Source: Vermamoeba vermiformis | Lineage: Eukaryota > Tubulinea > Echinamoebida | DNA: 64,000 nt | Assembly (NCBI GenBank): GCA_045837725.1 | Contig: JBEWZL010000076.1 | Coordinates: 481,682 to 545,681, forward strand | Direction of reading: 5' to 3' | In this document: in pieces, positions 12,189 through 23,580 of the stretch | How the letters are laid out: each line of letters starts with the position of its first letter | How positions within the stretch are numbered: position 1 is the first letter of the stretch | The notes under the pieces: generated by a model | Databases searched by the model: none | What the model saw: only the letters and a program-made list of their open reading frames with translations | What the model was told of the DNA's origin: nothing | Position numbers and translations under genes: made by a program

Positions 12189-13953
12189 TCAATCTTTCTT
12201 GTCTTCGAGTTCGCTGCACTTGAACACGAGCACAGTGGTGTGGTCCATCTTGCCAGGGAACTTGTGCCACTCCAAGTCCATTTTGGTGGTGGGATTCTCT
12301 TCCATAAATGTCCGCGACTTGTGTGTCAGGTGCGTGCAGTACTCGAGCAGTCGTTGCGTCAGTTGCACGGGTGTTGGATTCTCTTGCGCCATTTGACCCA
12401 GCAAGTCCGCAGCATATTTCCGCTTCAATCGTCGCAAGTCATCTTCAGGCAGTCCTTCCCACGCCGAGAGATCATTCGCCAGCTGAGCCTTGCGATTGAT
12501 CGTGCTAGCCACGCCATCGCTGCTGGAGAGATTGGTGTTGGAGCTCTTGCTGAGGGCACTGCTCTGATCGGGACTCGACGCTGATTTGACTGCCGTGTCG
12601 CGCGGCAGAGCAGAGGACTTGGACAGCTTGATGTGGCCCTTGCTCTCCAGCGCACTCTTGCTGCGCCGTCGACTGTCCTTGTCCTTGTTGTTCGGTGTGT
12701 TCGGTGTGCTCTTGCTCTTGGTCGTGTTGTTGTTGTTCTTGGTCGAGTGCTCGTCCTCGGACACTGACACTTCAAAGTCCCAGTTGAGTTCATTCGGCAG
12801 TTTGCCAGCAATCTGGGGATCGAGATTGTCGTGACAGCCGTCCGTCATCAGAATCAGCGTGTCATTGGGCTCGCAGAAACAGTACACAAATTTGAGATTG
12901 CGCAGATCTGGATTGCCCTGTTCATCAGCAGGGCCGATGCGTCCTCCAGGGTCGGAGAGGTCTGTATTGAAGCGGTGATTGTTCGTCACATCGAATGCGC
13001 GGCGCAATTGGTGCGAATAACGATAGGCAGCGCAGTCTCCGACTGATATGGCGACAAATATCCAGCCTGCTTCGTCTTTCTCTTTGGTGTCTATTTGCAG
13101 CACTAAGCCACCGAGAAATGTTGTGGAGCCTAAGGGGCGAGTGGTCAGTACACTGTATGGCGGGATATTGGATCTGACTGCAATAATCGCGTGTGAAGGT
13201 GATCACGAGCTCTTAAATAGCATGGTGTATTTAAATATAGCACTACTTACCGGCCATAATTCCTTCGTCTTCGTTTTGATCTTCCAAAATTGTATTGTGT
13301 GCTGTATTCAAAGCGTTGACAAGAACCGGGCCTAGAATAGCAACAATTATTTAACATGATCGTTGTATAATTAAATTTCAAAATTTTATTTTATCGAAGA
13401 TACGAATGTATCTTGGTAATTAATAATATAAAATGGTTGCAATTAATTACCTGCATCTCGAACAGTTTTGATTGTCTTCAGAGCAGTTTTATCCAAAAAG
13501 GACACAAATGTATCTTTCGCCACGTTGCTGGCTTTTTTTGGACGTGCGCCCCAATTACATCCGTCTGCTATGCACGCAACCGCCCCATTGACAAATGTCC
13601 TTACTCTAAAACTATCGCAAATAGGATCGCCATCGCGAGCATCGGGTGTGCGCATAGGATATGTCGAATGTGAGAGGCCGTAGCAGGTTGTTAGTGGAAA
13701 ATTAGCTTGGTCAGATGGGGCATCAAACGGCCCACTCAGATTAAAACTGTTAAATAATATAATCGTTAATAATTGGAAATTTGCATAGTGTATCGATTAT
13801 GCAATATATTATGCACCTTTTTTCATTATATTGAATTTTTTTGACTTTGATCTTGGGCAGAGTTTCATAGAGCTGGTTCTCCTCTGCAAAAACGTGGAAC
13901 GGATTCACTCCTTTCCTCTTCAGCGGGGCTGAATTCGCCCTATTTTTGGACAT
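12189..13953 (-). CDS. PP2C-family (PPM-type) serine/threonine phosphatase
   Basis: Four exons (13953-13817, 13746-13451, 13331-13251, 13129-12189) give 484 residues. Start chosen at the first in-frame ATG (MSKNRANSAP). Metal-binding signatures are visible: ACIADGCNWG in exon 2, equivalent to the family ADGxGG, and LILMTDGCHDNL in exon 4, equivalent to ASDGLWD. GWIFVAISVGDCAAYRY matches the GDSRAY strand. A Ser/Lys/Asn-rich insert of about 100 residues separates the two catalytic parts, followed by a helical stretch and the last strands (HTTVLVFKC). Cytosolic by default, since no targeting signal is seen. Its closest subfamily is not clear to me. Confidence 0.8.
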
Positions 13954-14259
13954 AGTAATCAGCTCCCAGTGTGTTTCATTCAAGGGCGATTCAGAAGCTT
14001 TGATAATTAACCGTGAAAATATATGTTTTATTCGCCGCACAATCTCGCAGCAATCTCATTGCCCTAATTAGGCAAGTACCGATCGACAGTCTTGGAGGTA
14101 CCCATTGTGGTATGCAATATCGCACGATAAGCAGGATCAGATATTGAGAGTGATTCAATCATTGATAGACATTGCCAGCTGCTAATTAGGTGCAGCAAGC
14201 AGTGCTAATATCGATACAGGCACGTGATGAACAACTATTTACAAGCAATGTACAAGCCT
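13954..14259. other. Intergenic gap with CCTAATTAGG palindrome
   Basis: About 306 bases between the PP2C start and the rhomboid stop. No ORF is supported. A perfect CCTAATTAGG palindrome lies at 14063-14072, inside the longer near-palindrome GCCCTAATTAGGC. Confidence 0.5.
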
Positions 14260-15553
14260 CTAACAACAGGTCGGGTCCTCAGGCTTCGGGCTGGGGTCGC
14301 TAGTCTTGCACTCTTCGAACCACGGCAAACAGGTCGCAGCGTGACACCACGAGCAGACGAAGTGACTCCACAACGCCACACTGAGCAGCACGAGGGCAGT
14401 CACAATGACACTCACGCCCAGTAGCGCTCTGACACGTGTCTTGTGACGTGCGGCACGCTCCCACTGCGCAGCGACACTCCACTGCCGCGGCACACAGACC
14501 AGCGAGGCCAGCACGCCGAACACCAGTCCACCCACGTGCGCAAAGTTCTAAGAATAGTGTCAATAAATATAACACACGTTCAAAACTACTTGCATCGATG
14601 TGCGGTGCAATGCCCACGAGCAGCGAGAGCAGTGTCGAGGCCACGATTTGAATCACTTTCACGCGTCGATGTGTGTGCACGCACCAGTTCACGGCCAGAT
14701 CCACTGCAAAGATGCCGAACAGACCGAAGATGGCGGAACTCGCACCGACTTGCAGTGTCTCGGGCAAGAAGACAGCACTCGCCATGTTGCCGCCAATCCC
14801 AGATAGGAAATAAATCAGTGCCAGGCGCCACCAGCCCAAGAAGCGCTCAGTCTGCATGCCGAGCCACAGCTGCGAGAACATGTTGAGCAACAGGTGCACG
14901 AATCCCGAGTGCAAGAACAGCGCAGTGAATAGGCGCCACACTTGTCCCTGCAAGATGAGCGGGGTGAATTTGGCGCCCAGCTGGATCAAGCTGTCGAGCG
15001 AGACATTGAGCCACCAGCCCTTGGTGACGCCTTGATTGACGACGAGCTGCACGATGAACATGATCATATCGATGGCAGTGATGGTGAAGGTGAAGTACGC
15101 GCGACGGTGCAGCTTCAAATTGAGAAACGGACGCGGCTTGTGGCGCCTCTGCTGCACTGCTCCATCTGACTCGAGCTGCGACATGATAAACTTGTCCTGC
15201 AGTGTGTCTGTGTCTGTGCTTTGAAGCATTTCTAGCAGTTGTTCGTCTTTGAATTCTGGCTTGATCAACTCTAATTTTCGTGGCGCAGAATCTGCATAAA
15301 AATGTAAATTGGAAATTTAAGGCAGTATGACCCATATAGTATTTATTGGCACTATAATATGTTTTATAACAAATGATAATTTTAGAAGCGATAATTGATG
15401 ATTTCTAATTGTCTGCAAAGTCATACCACCGCGTAGACTGATGAATCTGTTTTCGTCGTCAGAGTCGATGTAGTCTTGATCATCGTCGTCCTAGTATCAT
15501 CGTCTCTGTTAGCATGGCTGTTGGTGCATTCGCGTATCACTTACATAATTCAT
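14260..15553 (-). CDS. Rhomboid-family intramembrane serine protease
   Basis: Four exons (15553-15545, 15490-15427, 15291-14594, 14547-14260) give 352 residues. An acidic 100-residue cytosolic N-terminus precedes the first membrane span. The rhomboid core shows WRLFTALFLHSGFVHLLLNM, QTERFLGWW, the catalytic GASSAIFG (Ser about 209) and the catalytic His in NFAHVGG (about 261), followed by a seventh hydrophobic span and a Cys-rich tail. Exon 1 encodes only three residues. The last intron starts with GCAAGT rather than GT; only this choice keeps HIDNFAHVGG in frame. No mitochondrial presequence is seen, so a secretory-pathway or plasma-membrane rhomboid is likeliest. Confidence 0.92.
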
Positions 15554-15929
15554 CGTGGTGTTCGTGTCAGTCTAAGTTAAATTAGTGCAAGGCTTCGGAA
15601 ACACTGCACGACACCGCACATGACACGTGTCAACTGCCTTGCTGCACCGCGGCATTGAACTGAGTGTCATGCACCTCTCCTTGCTGGGAAAGAGGTCCCC
15701 AATCTTTGAGTCCCTGCATGGGGTTTGTCTTAAGGACGAGTGGCACTACAACCCTACCATGCCCTGACGATTAGATTATCGAGTGCATGAGCGGATCCGA
15801 TACTCCGAGCGATCACGTGGTTTTATTTATCCGCGAAATGTCCTTTGCTCCCGTCCGTTCATTAAAACATTTAATTCTGAACGCACGACCACACACCAAG
15901 TATTCAATCAGATAGATAATCAATTAGTA
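15554..15929. promoter_or_regulatory. Divergent intergenic region, rhomboid / ACADSB
   Basis: 376 bases between two outward-facing start codons, so both promoters must lie here. A perfect TGACACGTGTCA palindrome is at 15621-15632 and an isolated CACGTG near 15816. I tried to read a structured RNA at 15660-15770 and could not support one. Confidence 0.4.
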
Positions 15930-17860
15930 ATGTTGACTCGCTTCGGATTCGCTCTTACAAAGCAGTGCGCTAGATCTGCGCTCAAGTCACGCGCCTCAGC
16001 AAGATTATTTGCTCGATCATATTCGCAGGTAATAGGCAAATATTTCAGTAACGAAGGTTATCATAATTGCCACTAATATTATTTGTGGAAATTTGATATT
16101 TTTTTTTCCTCGTGTGGTTCATGATCCGAGCTCTAAACACCTCACCTAACACCTTGTTACAGGAAGCATCGCGACCAGCACTGACGATGTGGTCCGAAGA
16201 AGAGAGCATGTTGCGCGACAGTGTGGCTCGATTCGCGAATGAGACCATCAAACCACGTGTGCGCGCCATGGACGAGTCGAGCACGCTGGATCACGAAGTG
16301 CTCAAGGGGTGCTTCGATCAGGGTGAGTGTCGGACACTAGGGCGAGATATATATATGCACATTGTATCTGTTTCAGTGAACGGCGTGACGCTGACCAATC
16401 ATTGCAGGTCTGATGGGCATTGAGACCTCCACGGAGCTGTCAGGTACGTATTCACTGAATGCCAGTCACGCGAGTCAGTGATTGACAGGTGTCACTGTTT
16501 GACAGGTGCGGGTCTGAGCTTCACTTCAGCGTGCATTGTGATTGAAGAGCTGGCCAAAGTAGACCCCGCCGTGAGTGTGGTGGTGGATGTGCAGGTATGA
16601 CACGTGTCAACCTTGGAGTGTCAAACGCTGACTCGTATCTGCAGAACACACTCGTCGGAACTCTGCTCCGAACATACGGCACAGCAGAGCAGCAGAAGAA
16701 GTATTTGACACGCCTCGCCACTGACACTGTGGGCTCATTCTGTCTCAGTGAGTGGGGTTCTGGCTCTGATGTAGGTCACTGCTTGACACGTGTCATCAGT
16801 ATTCACTGAAGTACTCTAAGTTACTGACTATATTTAGGCATTCGCCATGAAAACTACTGCCGTGAAGAAGGGTGACAAGTACGTCATCAACGGCACTAAA
16901 GGTAAGTGCAGACCTCTGTTTGACACGTGTCATTGACTGGTTCGCAGCGTGGATCACAAATGCCAAAGAAGCAGGTATCTTCATCGTGTTCGCGAATGCA
17001 GATCCGAGCAAGGGCTACAAGGTACTGCGTGACACCTGTCATTGAGAGGGCTGGACTGACGCTTGCCTAATTAGGGAATTACGGCTTTTATTGTCGAGAA
17101 GGGCACTCCTGGCCTCATTGTTGGCAAGAAAGAGGACAAGGTACGTTGAAAGTATTCCTAATTAGGTAATATTCGCTGACTTGCCTGATTTAGCTCGGTA
17201 TTCGCGCGAGTTCCACATGCGAAGTTCGATTTGAAGACATGGAAGTGTCAGAAGCAAACATCTTGGGTCAGGTGCGTCTATTAATACTCATTTTCACGCG
17301 AGTCAGTGATTGACACGTGTCACTCGCAGTTCGGCAAGGGCTACAAGCTGGCCATTGAAGTGCTGAATGAAGGACGCATTGGCATTGGCGCGCAAATGCT
17401 CGGTCTCGCAGCTGGTGCCCTGGACAGCACATTGCCTTATTTGGCACAGCGCCGTCAGTTCGGGCAGCCCATTGCTTCGTTCCAGGGCATGCAGTTCAAC
17501 TACGCGCAGTGTGCGATGGAGATTGAAGCAGCGCGTCTGTTGGTGTACAACGCAGCACGACTCAAAGACAGCGCGCAGCCGTTCATTCAAGAGGCCTCGA
17601 TGGCCAAGCTCTACGCCTCACTCGTCGCGGAGAAAGTGTCCTCCAAGTGCATTGAGATGTTGGGCGGCGTTGGATTCACCAAGGGTACGTCAACTGTTGT
17701 TGTTATTGGCTGTATTTAGACACGCGAATTCATTTCTTGCCGCGCAGAATTCCCCGCGGAGAAGTATTTCCGAGACTCGAAGATTGGTCAGATCTATGAG
17801 GGCACGACGAATATGCAGCTAGTGACTATTGCCAAGCACATTATGGACAAGTACAAATAA
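15930..17860 (+). CDS. ACADSB: Short/branched-chain acyl-CoA dehydrogenase, mitochondrial
   Basis: Eleven exons: 15930-16028, 16163-16322, 16408-16443, 16506-16594, 16645-16770, 16838-16901, 16948-17021, 17075-17140, 17194-17271, 17330-17684 and 17748-17860. They total 419 residues. The first 33 residues are Arg/Ala/Ser-rich, like a matrix presequence. Core landmarks are [54 protein letters not shown] and [21 protein letters not shown], then IYEGTTNMQ at the active-site end. The C-terminus (TIAKHI) matches ACADSB best, but other short-chain members cannot be fully excluded. Four introns carry TGACACGTGTCA and two carry CCTAATTAGG. Confidence 0.92.
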
Positions 17861-18032
17861 GCGCATCTGCTCGGTCAGTGTAACGAGTGCTATTCAGTAA
17901 ATACGAGTGTACATTCATTTCAATACGACTATAATGAGGTCCATAAGAGTCAGTCCACTACTATTTACCTTCTAATTCACAGTCACAATATTATAGTCAC
18001 AATAATTATAGTACAAGTTGTCATTCCAGCTG

Positions 18033-18669
18033 TTACGAAGCATTCCTCTCTTTCCACTGTTTGATTGCCTCGTCTAAATATGGTGCACTGTTGTCCTTGC
18101 TAGACACTACGTAATTATCTGCATACGGCCAAGCAATGTTCAGCGTTGGATCCCGCCAGTTGACTTCCATGTCACGGCCAGGCACAAATGTACCTTCTTG
18201 GCCATAGACTACGATATTTTCATTATCGACCTGTCAGAGGGATGCATTTCTTAGTATTGACCACAGCGAACTGAGACGTAAGTAGCTTCAAAAATACTTT
18301 CAAATTGAAATTACTCCATAAAATACTTACAGCAAAGAACGAGCTGCCACAATTAGCAGGGACATATATTTGACGGTTATCATACAATTCTACGCTGATC
18401 CATTTTTTGAAAGTCGGCGAGTCAAGTCGCAGATCTACACAGACGTAGATGACTTTGCCCTTGACGCACGCTATTAACTTGGCATATGGTGAGCAGTGTA
18501 TGCCGCGCACGACATTGGCCGCGGAGCAGGAGTAAGAGATCTGCTTGCACTGCGCGAACATGGGATAGCGCTCATCGCGATAGAGTTCTTGGAAATAGCC
18601 GCGCTCGTCACTGAAGCGCTGACACTCGATCAAATAGGTACCGGGTACTTCGAGCTCGCGAATGTTCAT
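18033..18669 (-). CDS. RmlC-like dTDP-sugar 3,5-epimerase
   Basis: Two exons (18669-18331, 18230-18033) give 178 residues, the normal RmlC length. Cupin landmarks of RmlC are present: PGTYLIECQRFSDERGYFQELY, the RGIH motif holding the catalytic His, KLIACVKGKVIYVCVDLR with SPTF, and NWRDPTLNIAWP near the end. The usual GFAHGF strand reads NCGSSFFA, so part of the binding site differs. It may act on dTDP-4-keto-6-deoxyglucose or a related sugar for surface glycans. A start 69 bases upstream is possible but adds a Thr-rich leader that the family lacks. Confidence 0.85.
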
Positions 18670-19279
18670 GGCTGTTGTTGTTGTTGTGTTCCGCGTGTTG
18701 ATGTGAAATGATAGAGTTCGGTGTGCTGATTGCCACACTCCTCGCTGGTACTAAAGTTAAATATAGACTTAACATCCTCCGTGTACTGATAGTACTGATA
18801 ATCCTTGGACATCACATGATATCATATTCGTGTTCGCAGCGGTGTGCCGTCGCATCAGTTCTAACTGTCGCTGTGGCTGCAACTACTCTGTAATCACACT
18901 GTCACTCACGCCTTTCAAGGCACTACTGGGTGATATTTCCGCAGAGATCGATCGAGCAGGCTGTATACTTTTGCATACCTGTCTCTGCTTGAAAAGTTAA
19001 AACGCGTGTCAATTCACAAAGGAAGGCAGTTCTCGCGTAACCAATTTCGTTCTGCACCGCCAATCAAATCAAAATCACTACTGCGGAGATTAGCGGAACA
19101 ACTCCAACGACAGAGAACGAGCCGGTCAGCAACCGAGGCCGTCCGCTCATTGGTGTAGACAGCACAGTGCTGGTCGTGACACTAGCTACTTAACGCAACA
19201 CTCGTCCTACAAACCACACTCTTTATGGTCTCATGCGTGCATATTCACAAAGTATAATACAACAGTCCAGTCCCAACTA
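18670..19279. other. 610-base gene-free stretch
   Basis: It lies between the RmlC-like start and the RCC1-protein stop. No ORF over 60 codons looks coding. The composition is GC-richer than the other gaps, so an unrecognised noncoding RNA is possible. I could not match it to U1-U6, SRP, RNase P or a tRNA by eye. Confidence 0.4.
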
Positions 19280-20852
19280 CTACTGGTCCTCAGTGATCAC
19301 CACGGTGTGTTCCATGCCAGCAATCACGTGCTTGACGTGTTTGTCTGCAAAGAAGGTCAGTGGCGTCGGCTCATCACGTGCTGTCGTGTCACCAGTGCCC
19401 AGCTGGCCAAAGTCATTCAGCCCCCAGCTGTACAGTGCGCCGTCCTCTGTGCCTCGTGTTAGCAAGATATTGCCTAAATAGGAAATAACGTACCCATGAG
19501 TGCTAGGAAGTGATGTGCTCCAGCAGCGAGTGATTTGATTGGTTGTTGCAGCGTGTCAAAGAACGGTAGCAGTTCGGGCTTGGTCACGGGCTGAGGTTCG
19601 GGCTGTTGTCGCGGATCTGCAGCGAATCGACCCCAGCGGTACACGTGATTGTCATGCGTCACACCTAGGGCACTGAATCCGCCGCTAATCACGTGCTTGA
19701 AGCGCAGACCATTCGTTGACACTTTTGACACTTTGGGCACTGTGCTGGTGGTGCCATTGCCGAGCTGTCCAATGTCGTTGTTGCCCCACCCCCAGATCTC
19801 GCCAGTCTCTGTGTGACACGTGTCAGTTGCTGTATGACACTTTGACAGGTCACGTGACTTACTCGTGAGGCCCAAGGTGAAGTCAGCGCCGACACTCAAC
19901 TGCACCACATCGCGCACTTCAGGGTGCAGCACCGGCACCGCGCGATCACTCTCGTCGCCCAGGGCCAGTTGATAGTCGCCGTTGTAGCCCCACACGTACA
20001 CGCGTCCGTCATCTGCAAATGACACGTGTCAAACAACTACCTGTCCCAACAGTGCACTTACCTCGCAGTGCCACGCAGTGATCGAACCCCGTGCCGACAG
20101 TGACAATGTGCTTGCCCTTGAGTGCATCGATCGGACGCGGCAGTTCCATGGCCTGATCTGCTGCCGTGCCGTGGCCGAGCTGACCGAACTCCGTGTTGCC
20201 GAACGAGAACACCAGCCCCTCTTTGGTGCGCACCAGACTGTGTGCACGACCAGCGGCAGCTTGCAGCGCGGTGAGGGGCTTGAGGGGCTGAATGAGCTCG
20301 GGGTCGTAGGTCACATTCTAGGGCTGCTGTTAGTGCTGCGCGGGGAGCAGATCTCATGGACTTACATTGCGGCGATAAATGAGGCCTAATTGACCGTAGC
20401 GATTGTCACCCCACGTCCACACGCGTCCTTCGTCTAGCGTAGTATTAAATAATGCATATTAAACTGTCTAATACGCACCCGTAACGAGCATAGTGTACAG
20501 CCAATTAGCAGATCCACCAACAAATCTCTTGCCGGCGAGTTGTTCGACGCGCATAGGGGTAGGCTTATATTCTTCGTCCGTAGTCAACTGTCCTGCATCG
20601 CCTGGTGATAATGCTGCTCAGTACTGCAACTTTAACGGGATCTAACAAAATTATGTACCTTTTCCAAACACCCACACTGAATGCGTCTTGGCCGTAGAAT
20701 ATTTCTTAGAATTATTTAAAAATAATTTCGATTTTTTGGTGCGCGCAACACTGGATGTGATCCGCAGAACCGTTCTATTGACTAGGAATGGTTAGTTATG
20801 CGCGTGCTCTACTCGCAACGCATATGTACATACGAGTCTGAAGCAGTGACAT
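19280..20852 (-). CDS. RCC1-repeat protein, probably mitochondrial (RCC1L-like)
   Basis: Eight exons: 20852-20834, 20781-20659, 20601-20479, 20433-20366, 20317-20062, 20012-19863, 19808-19494 and 19452-19280. All phases close at 408 residues. RCC1 blades repeat a VWxWGxNxxGQLG pattern: RVWTWGDNRYGQLG, VFSFGNTEFGQLG, RVYVWGYNGDYQLA, EIWGWGNNDIGQLG and LYSWGLNDFGQLG, plus more divergent ones, so probably a full seven-blade propeller. Residues 1-35 are Arg/Ser/Thr-rich and acid-free, like a mitochondrial presequence, which points to the RCC1L/Fmp25 group rather than nuclear RCC1. Two introns hold TGACACGTGTCA next to the 3' splice site. The subfamily call is an inference. Confidence 0.85.
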
Positions 20853-20997
20853 GAGTGCAGCGATGTGCTCGTGTGTCAAACTTCGTGCTGTGAATGACAA
20901 GCAGATCCAGACTCGTTGTTTTCCTTTGTTTCTCACTTTATTTACAAATACATCACTACATTCATAGCGCTATTATAACACCACACCCTCTATACAC

Positions 20998-23359
20998 CTA
21001 CTGCTGCGTGTGCTCGCTGCTCGTGCCCAGCTCACTGCGCGGTGAAATTTCAGCACTCGAGCCGACTTTCCTGTCACGTGCGCGCGACCCTCGGTGCACG
21101 GTCACGTTGTCAAAGGACGAGGTGCGACGATGATGTCCCTCGTGCTCCTTGTTGAGCTGGTCACTGCGCGTGCTCTTGGTCGTGTCCTTGCGGCGGTCAG
21201 GGGTCTTGGCGCGGCGTTCTTGGCGCGGCGAGGGCAGCAGCACGACGTAGGGCTGTGGCGGAGTGCCACTCAACTGCACGGGCACTTCAATCTGTTGCTG
21301 CACGCCGCGCTGATCGGTGTACGTCAGCAGATTGCCACTGGCACTGCGCGGCAATTCACCCGAGCTGTTGTTGGACACCTGTGCTGGCATCACCACTGGC
21401 TGAATCACGTGGCCTTGATCTCCGAGCGGACGAGGCACGTGCTGTATCATCATCGGACTCGACATGACGTGCGGCACTGGCGCGAATGAGTCGTTGACAG
21501 GTGCCACGCCGTTGACAGGTGCCATCATGTGCGGACTGGACGAGGCCTGGGGAACAAATCCAGGGCCTGGCTGCATCACGTGACCGTTGACAGGTGTCAC
21601 GCCGTTGACAGGTGCCACCATGTCCGGGCCCACCGCGCCAGGAGCAGCAGCACCGACGTTCTGACCAAAGTACTGCAGCGTGCTGGGCGACTGTTGCAGC
21701 TGCGTCTCGACGGGCACAAAGGTGTTTTGACCGCGCAGATAGTCCTCGCGCGTCTGAAGCAGCGTGAGTCAGGAGCAGCACTAATGACGGCACTTACCCG
21801 TTCAGCGGTGCGCAAGAGAATGGGCGGATTGAAGAAGGGAAAGTTGACAATGTCGAGCTGTGTGGTGCGCGTGGACTCGACGCTCTCCGACAGCAGTCCC
21901 AGCATTCTAGTGGCACCTGGTCAGTCACGTGTCACACTGCGATCGATGGCACTTACTTGTAGAAGCGCGTGGCCACTTCAGCGCTGCGAATGTCACAGAG
22001 CGGTGCGGCGAGTTTCTTGGCCTCGATGGCAAAGTCCTCGAGTGTGGCGCGCATGCTGTCGTCGAGTGCATTCTCCACCAGCCGCAGATCAATCTCTTGG
22101 CGCACGTACTCGCGCCACAGCCACTGCACGCCCTCCTCCTGCAACAATTACCATATTTAGCAAGTGTCACGTGCCAGGGACAGGTGACAGCACTCACCGC
22201 TTTGCTGGTCTCGACTTGCTGTCGGAGACTGCTCCACCAGATGCCCGAGCCAAAGAACTGATGCAGCCGTTCAAAGAGGCGATAGATCTTCATGCCCGCG
22301 CCTTTCTCTTCTTTGAATGCGTCGCGAAAGTCCTCCAAATTGCTGTTGGACTCCACCACGTACAGCTCTTCGTCTTTGGTCCACTTGTTCGCCAGCTTGA
22401 CGATGATGCCGCAGTGTGAGAACGGTGTGCCCGTCATCAGCTTGGTGAGTGCGGCGGTGATGCCGTTGCCGCTGTAGAGCAGCAGATCTCCCGTCTTGAA
22501 CAGATGCGCGTAGTTCTTGTAAAAATAAAAGTTGCGCTCGCCGCTCTTCAACAGTGTACTACGATCCTGGGGTACGTATATTAATTCTACAGTAATGACT
22601 GACATCAGCGGTGCAATCACGTACTGGCAGAGTGGAGTAGTACATCCGGATCTTCAATTGACCAGTCACGGGTTTCTTAGACTTCTTTTTCGGGTCTTCA
22701 GTGAGCGGCAGGACCTTTTCAACGACTACATCGCGTGGTATAGCGCCAAGCTCCTTACTAATCATTTTAAGGTTGAAATTAAAGAATGTGGTGGTGATCG
22801 GTCTCGCATCTCACTTACAGTTCGATTTGACCAATAAATGCTTCTGAATAGTTATCTTTGCAAACTGATAGCGTAATGCTCGTCGGTGCGCCTTCACTGT
22901 TGACGGAATTAGATCGAGCAGCGGATTAATTAAACTATTTTGGCTATTATCGATGAATACTTACAGATAAAAGAACTGCGAGAAATTTGGATTGAGATCT
23001 TTTTTAACTGATTTGGTGCGCAATTCGCGCTTCTTTTTATCGAAATTTAGTTTCAATTTCACCATTGAATCGTATCCGCCTGACCGTTACGCATTAGTCG
23101 TCCGTAAGTCGTGTAATATATGGGAAATCCATGTAATTACAAGTGTACATAATTATAGTTCGCGCAACTACATTAGGAACGCGAAAATAAAGGAAAAAAC
23201 TATCAATTACCTGATCCCTCTTTCTTGGGTGGCAAATTGGTTGCTTGCATCACTAGTGATATGACATATATAAGTCTACTATTTTGACGAATTATTTGCG
23301 CTAAAATTACCGTAAATGATGAAGTGTTCTTGCATCTCGTTCCAATCTCGCCTCGACAT
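20998..23359 (-). CDS. C2 domain fused to a permuted papain-like (YiiX/NlpC-type) hydrolase fold
   Basis: Nine exons: 23359-23311, 23252-23211, 23079-22965, 22896-22819, 22757-22625, 22566-22198, 22138-21957, 21906-21798 and 21753-20998, giving 610 residues. Residues about 10-138 read as a C2 domain: QATNLPPKKEGSGGYDSMVKLKL, then RTKSVKKDLNPNFSQFFYL and GQLKIRMYYS. From about 160 the segment TGDLLLYSGNGITAAL, then PFSHCGIIVKL and LYVVESNS, resembles the permuted papain-like amidase group, including the SHxGI-type His. The last 250 residues are Pro-, Val- and Gln-rich, with repeated APVNG words, and end in basic Ser-rich sequence. Possibly a membrane-recruited cysteine hydrolase; substrate unknown. 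Confidence 0.8.
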
Positions 23360-23580
23360 TGTTAAATCAGGCCGTGCAGACTATCTACCTCTATATATGA
23401 CCTCGTCACGATATACGATATTAACGCTGATACGATGTGTCGTGAGCTAATTGTTCGAATAGAATCAAAATCGAATTCCTAATCATTGATCTCGTGTTTT
23501 TTAGCCGCCACGTGATCGCATTAAGTAACTGCTGAGACGTTCTTTATATTCACTGCAGTGCGTGGACCACTCGTAGCACA

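Noticed and set aside
15660-15775. Possible structured RNA in the rhomboid/ACADSB gap
   Set aside because: GC-rich with short inverted words, but no match to 5S, SRP, U-snRNA or tRNA landmarks could be made by eye.
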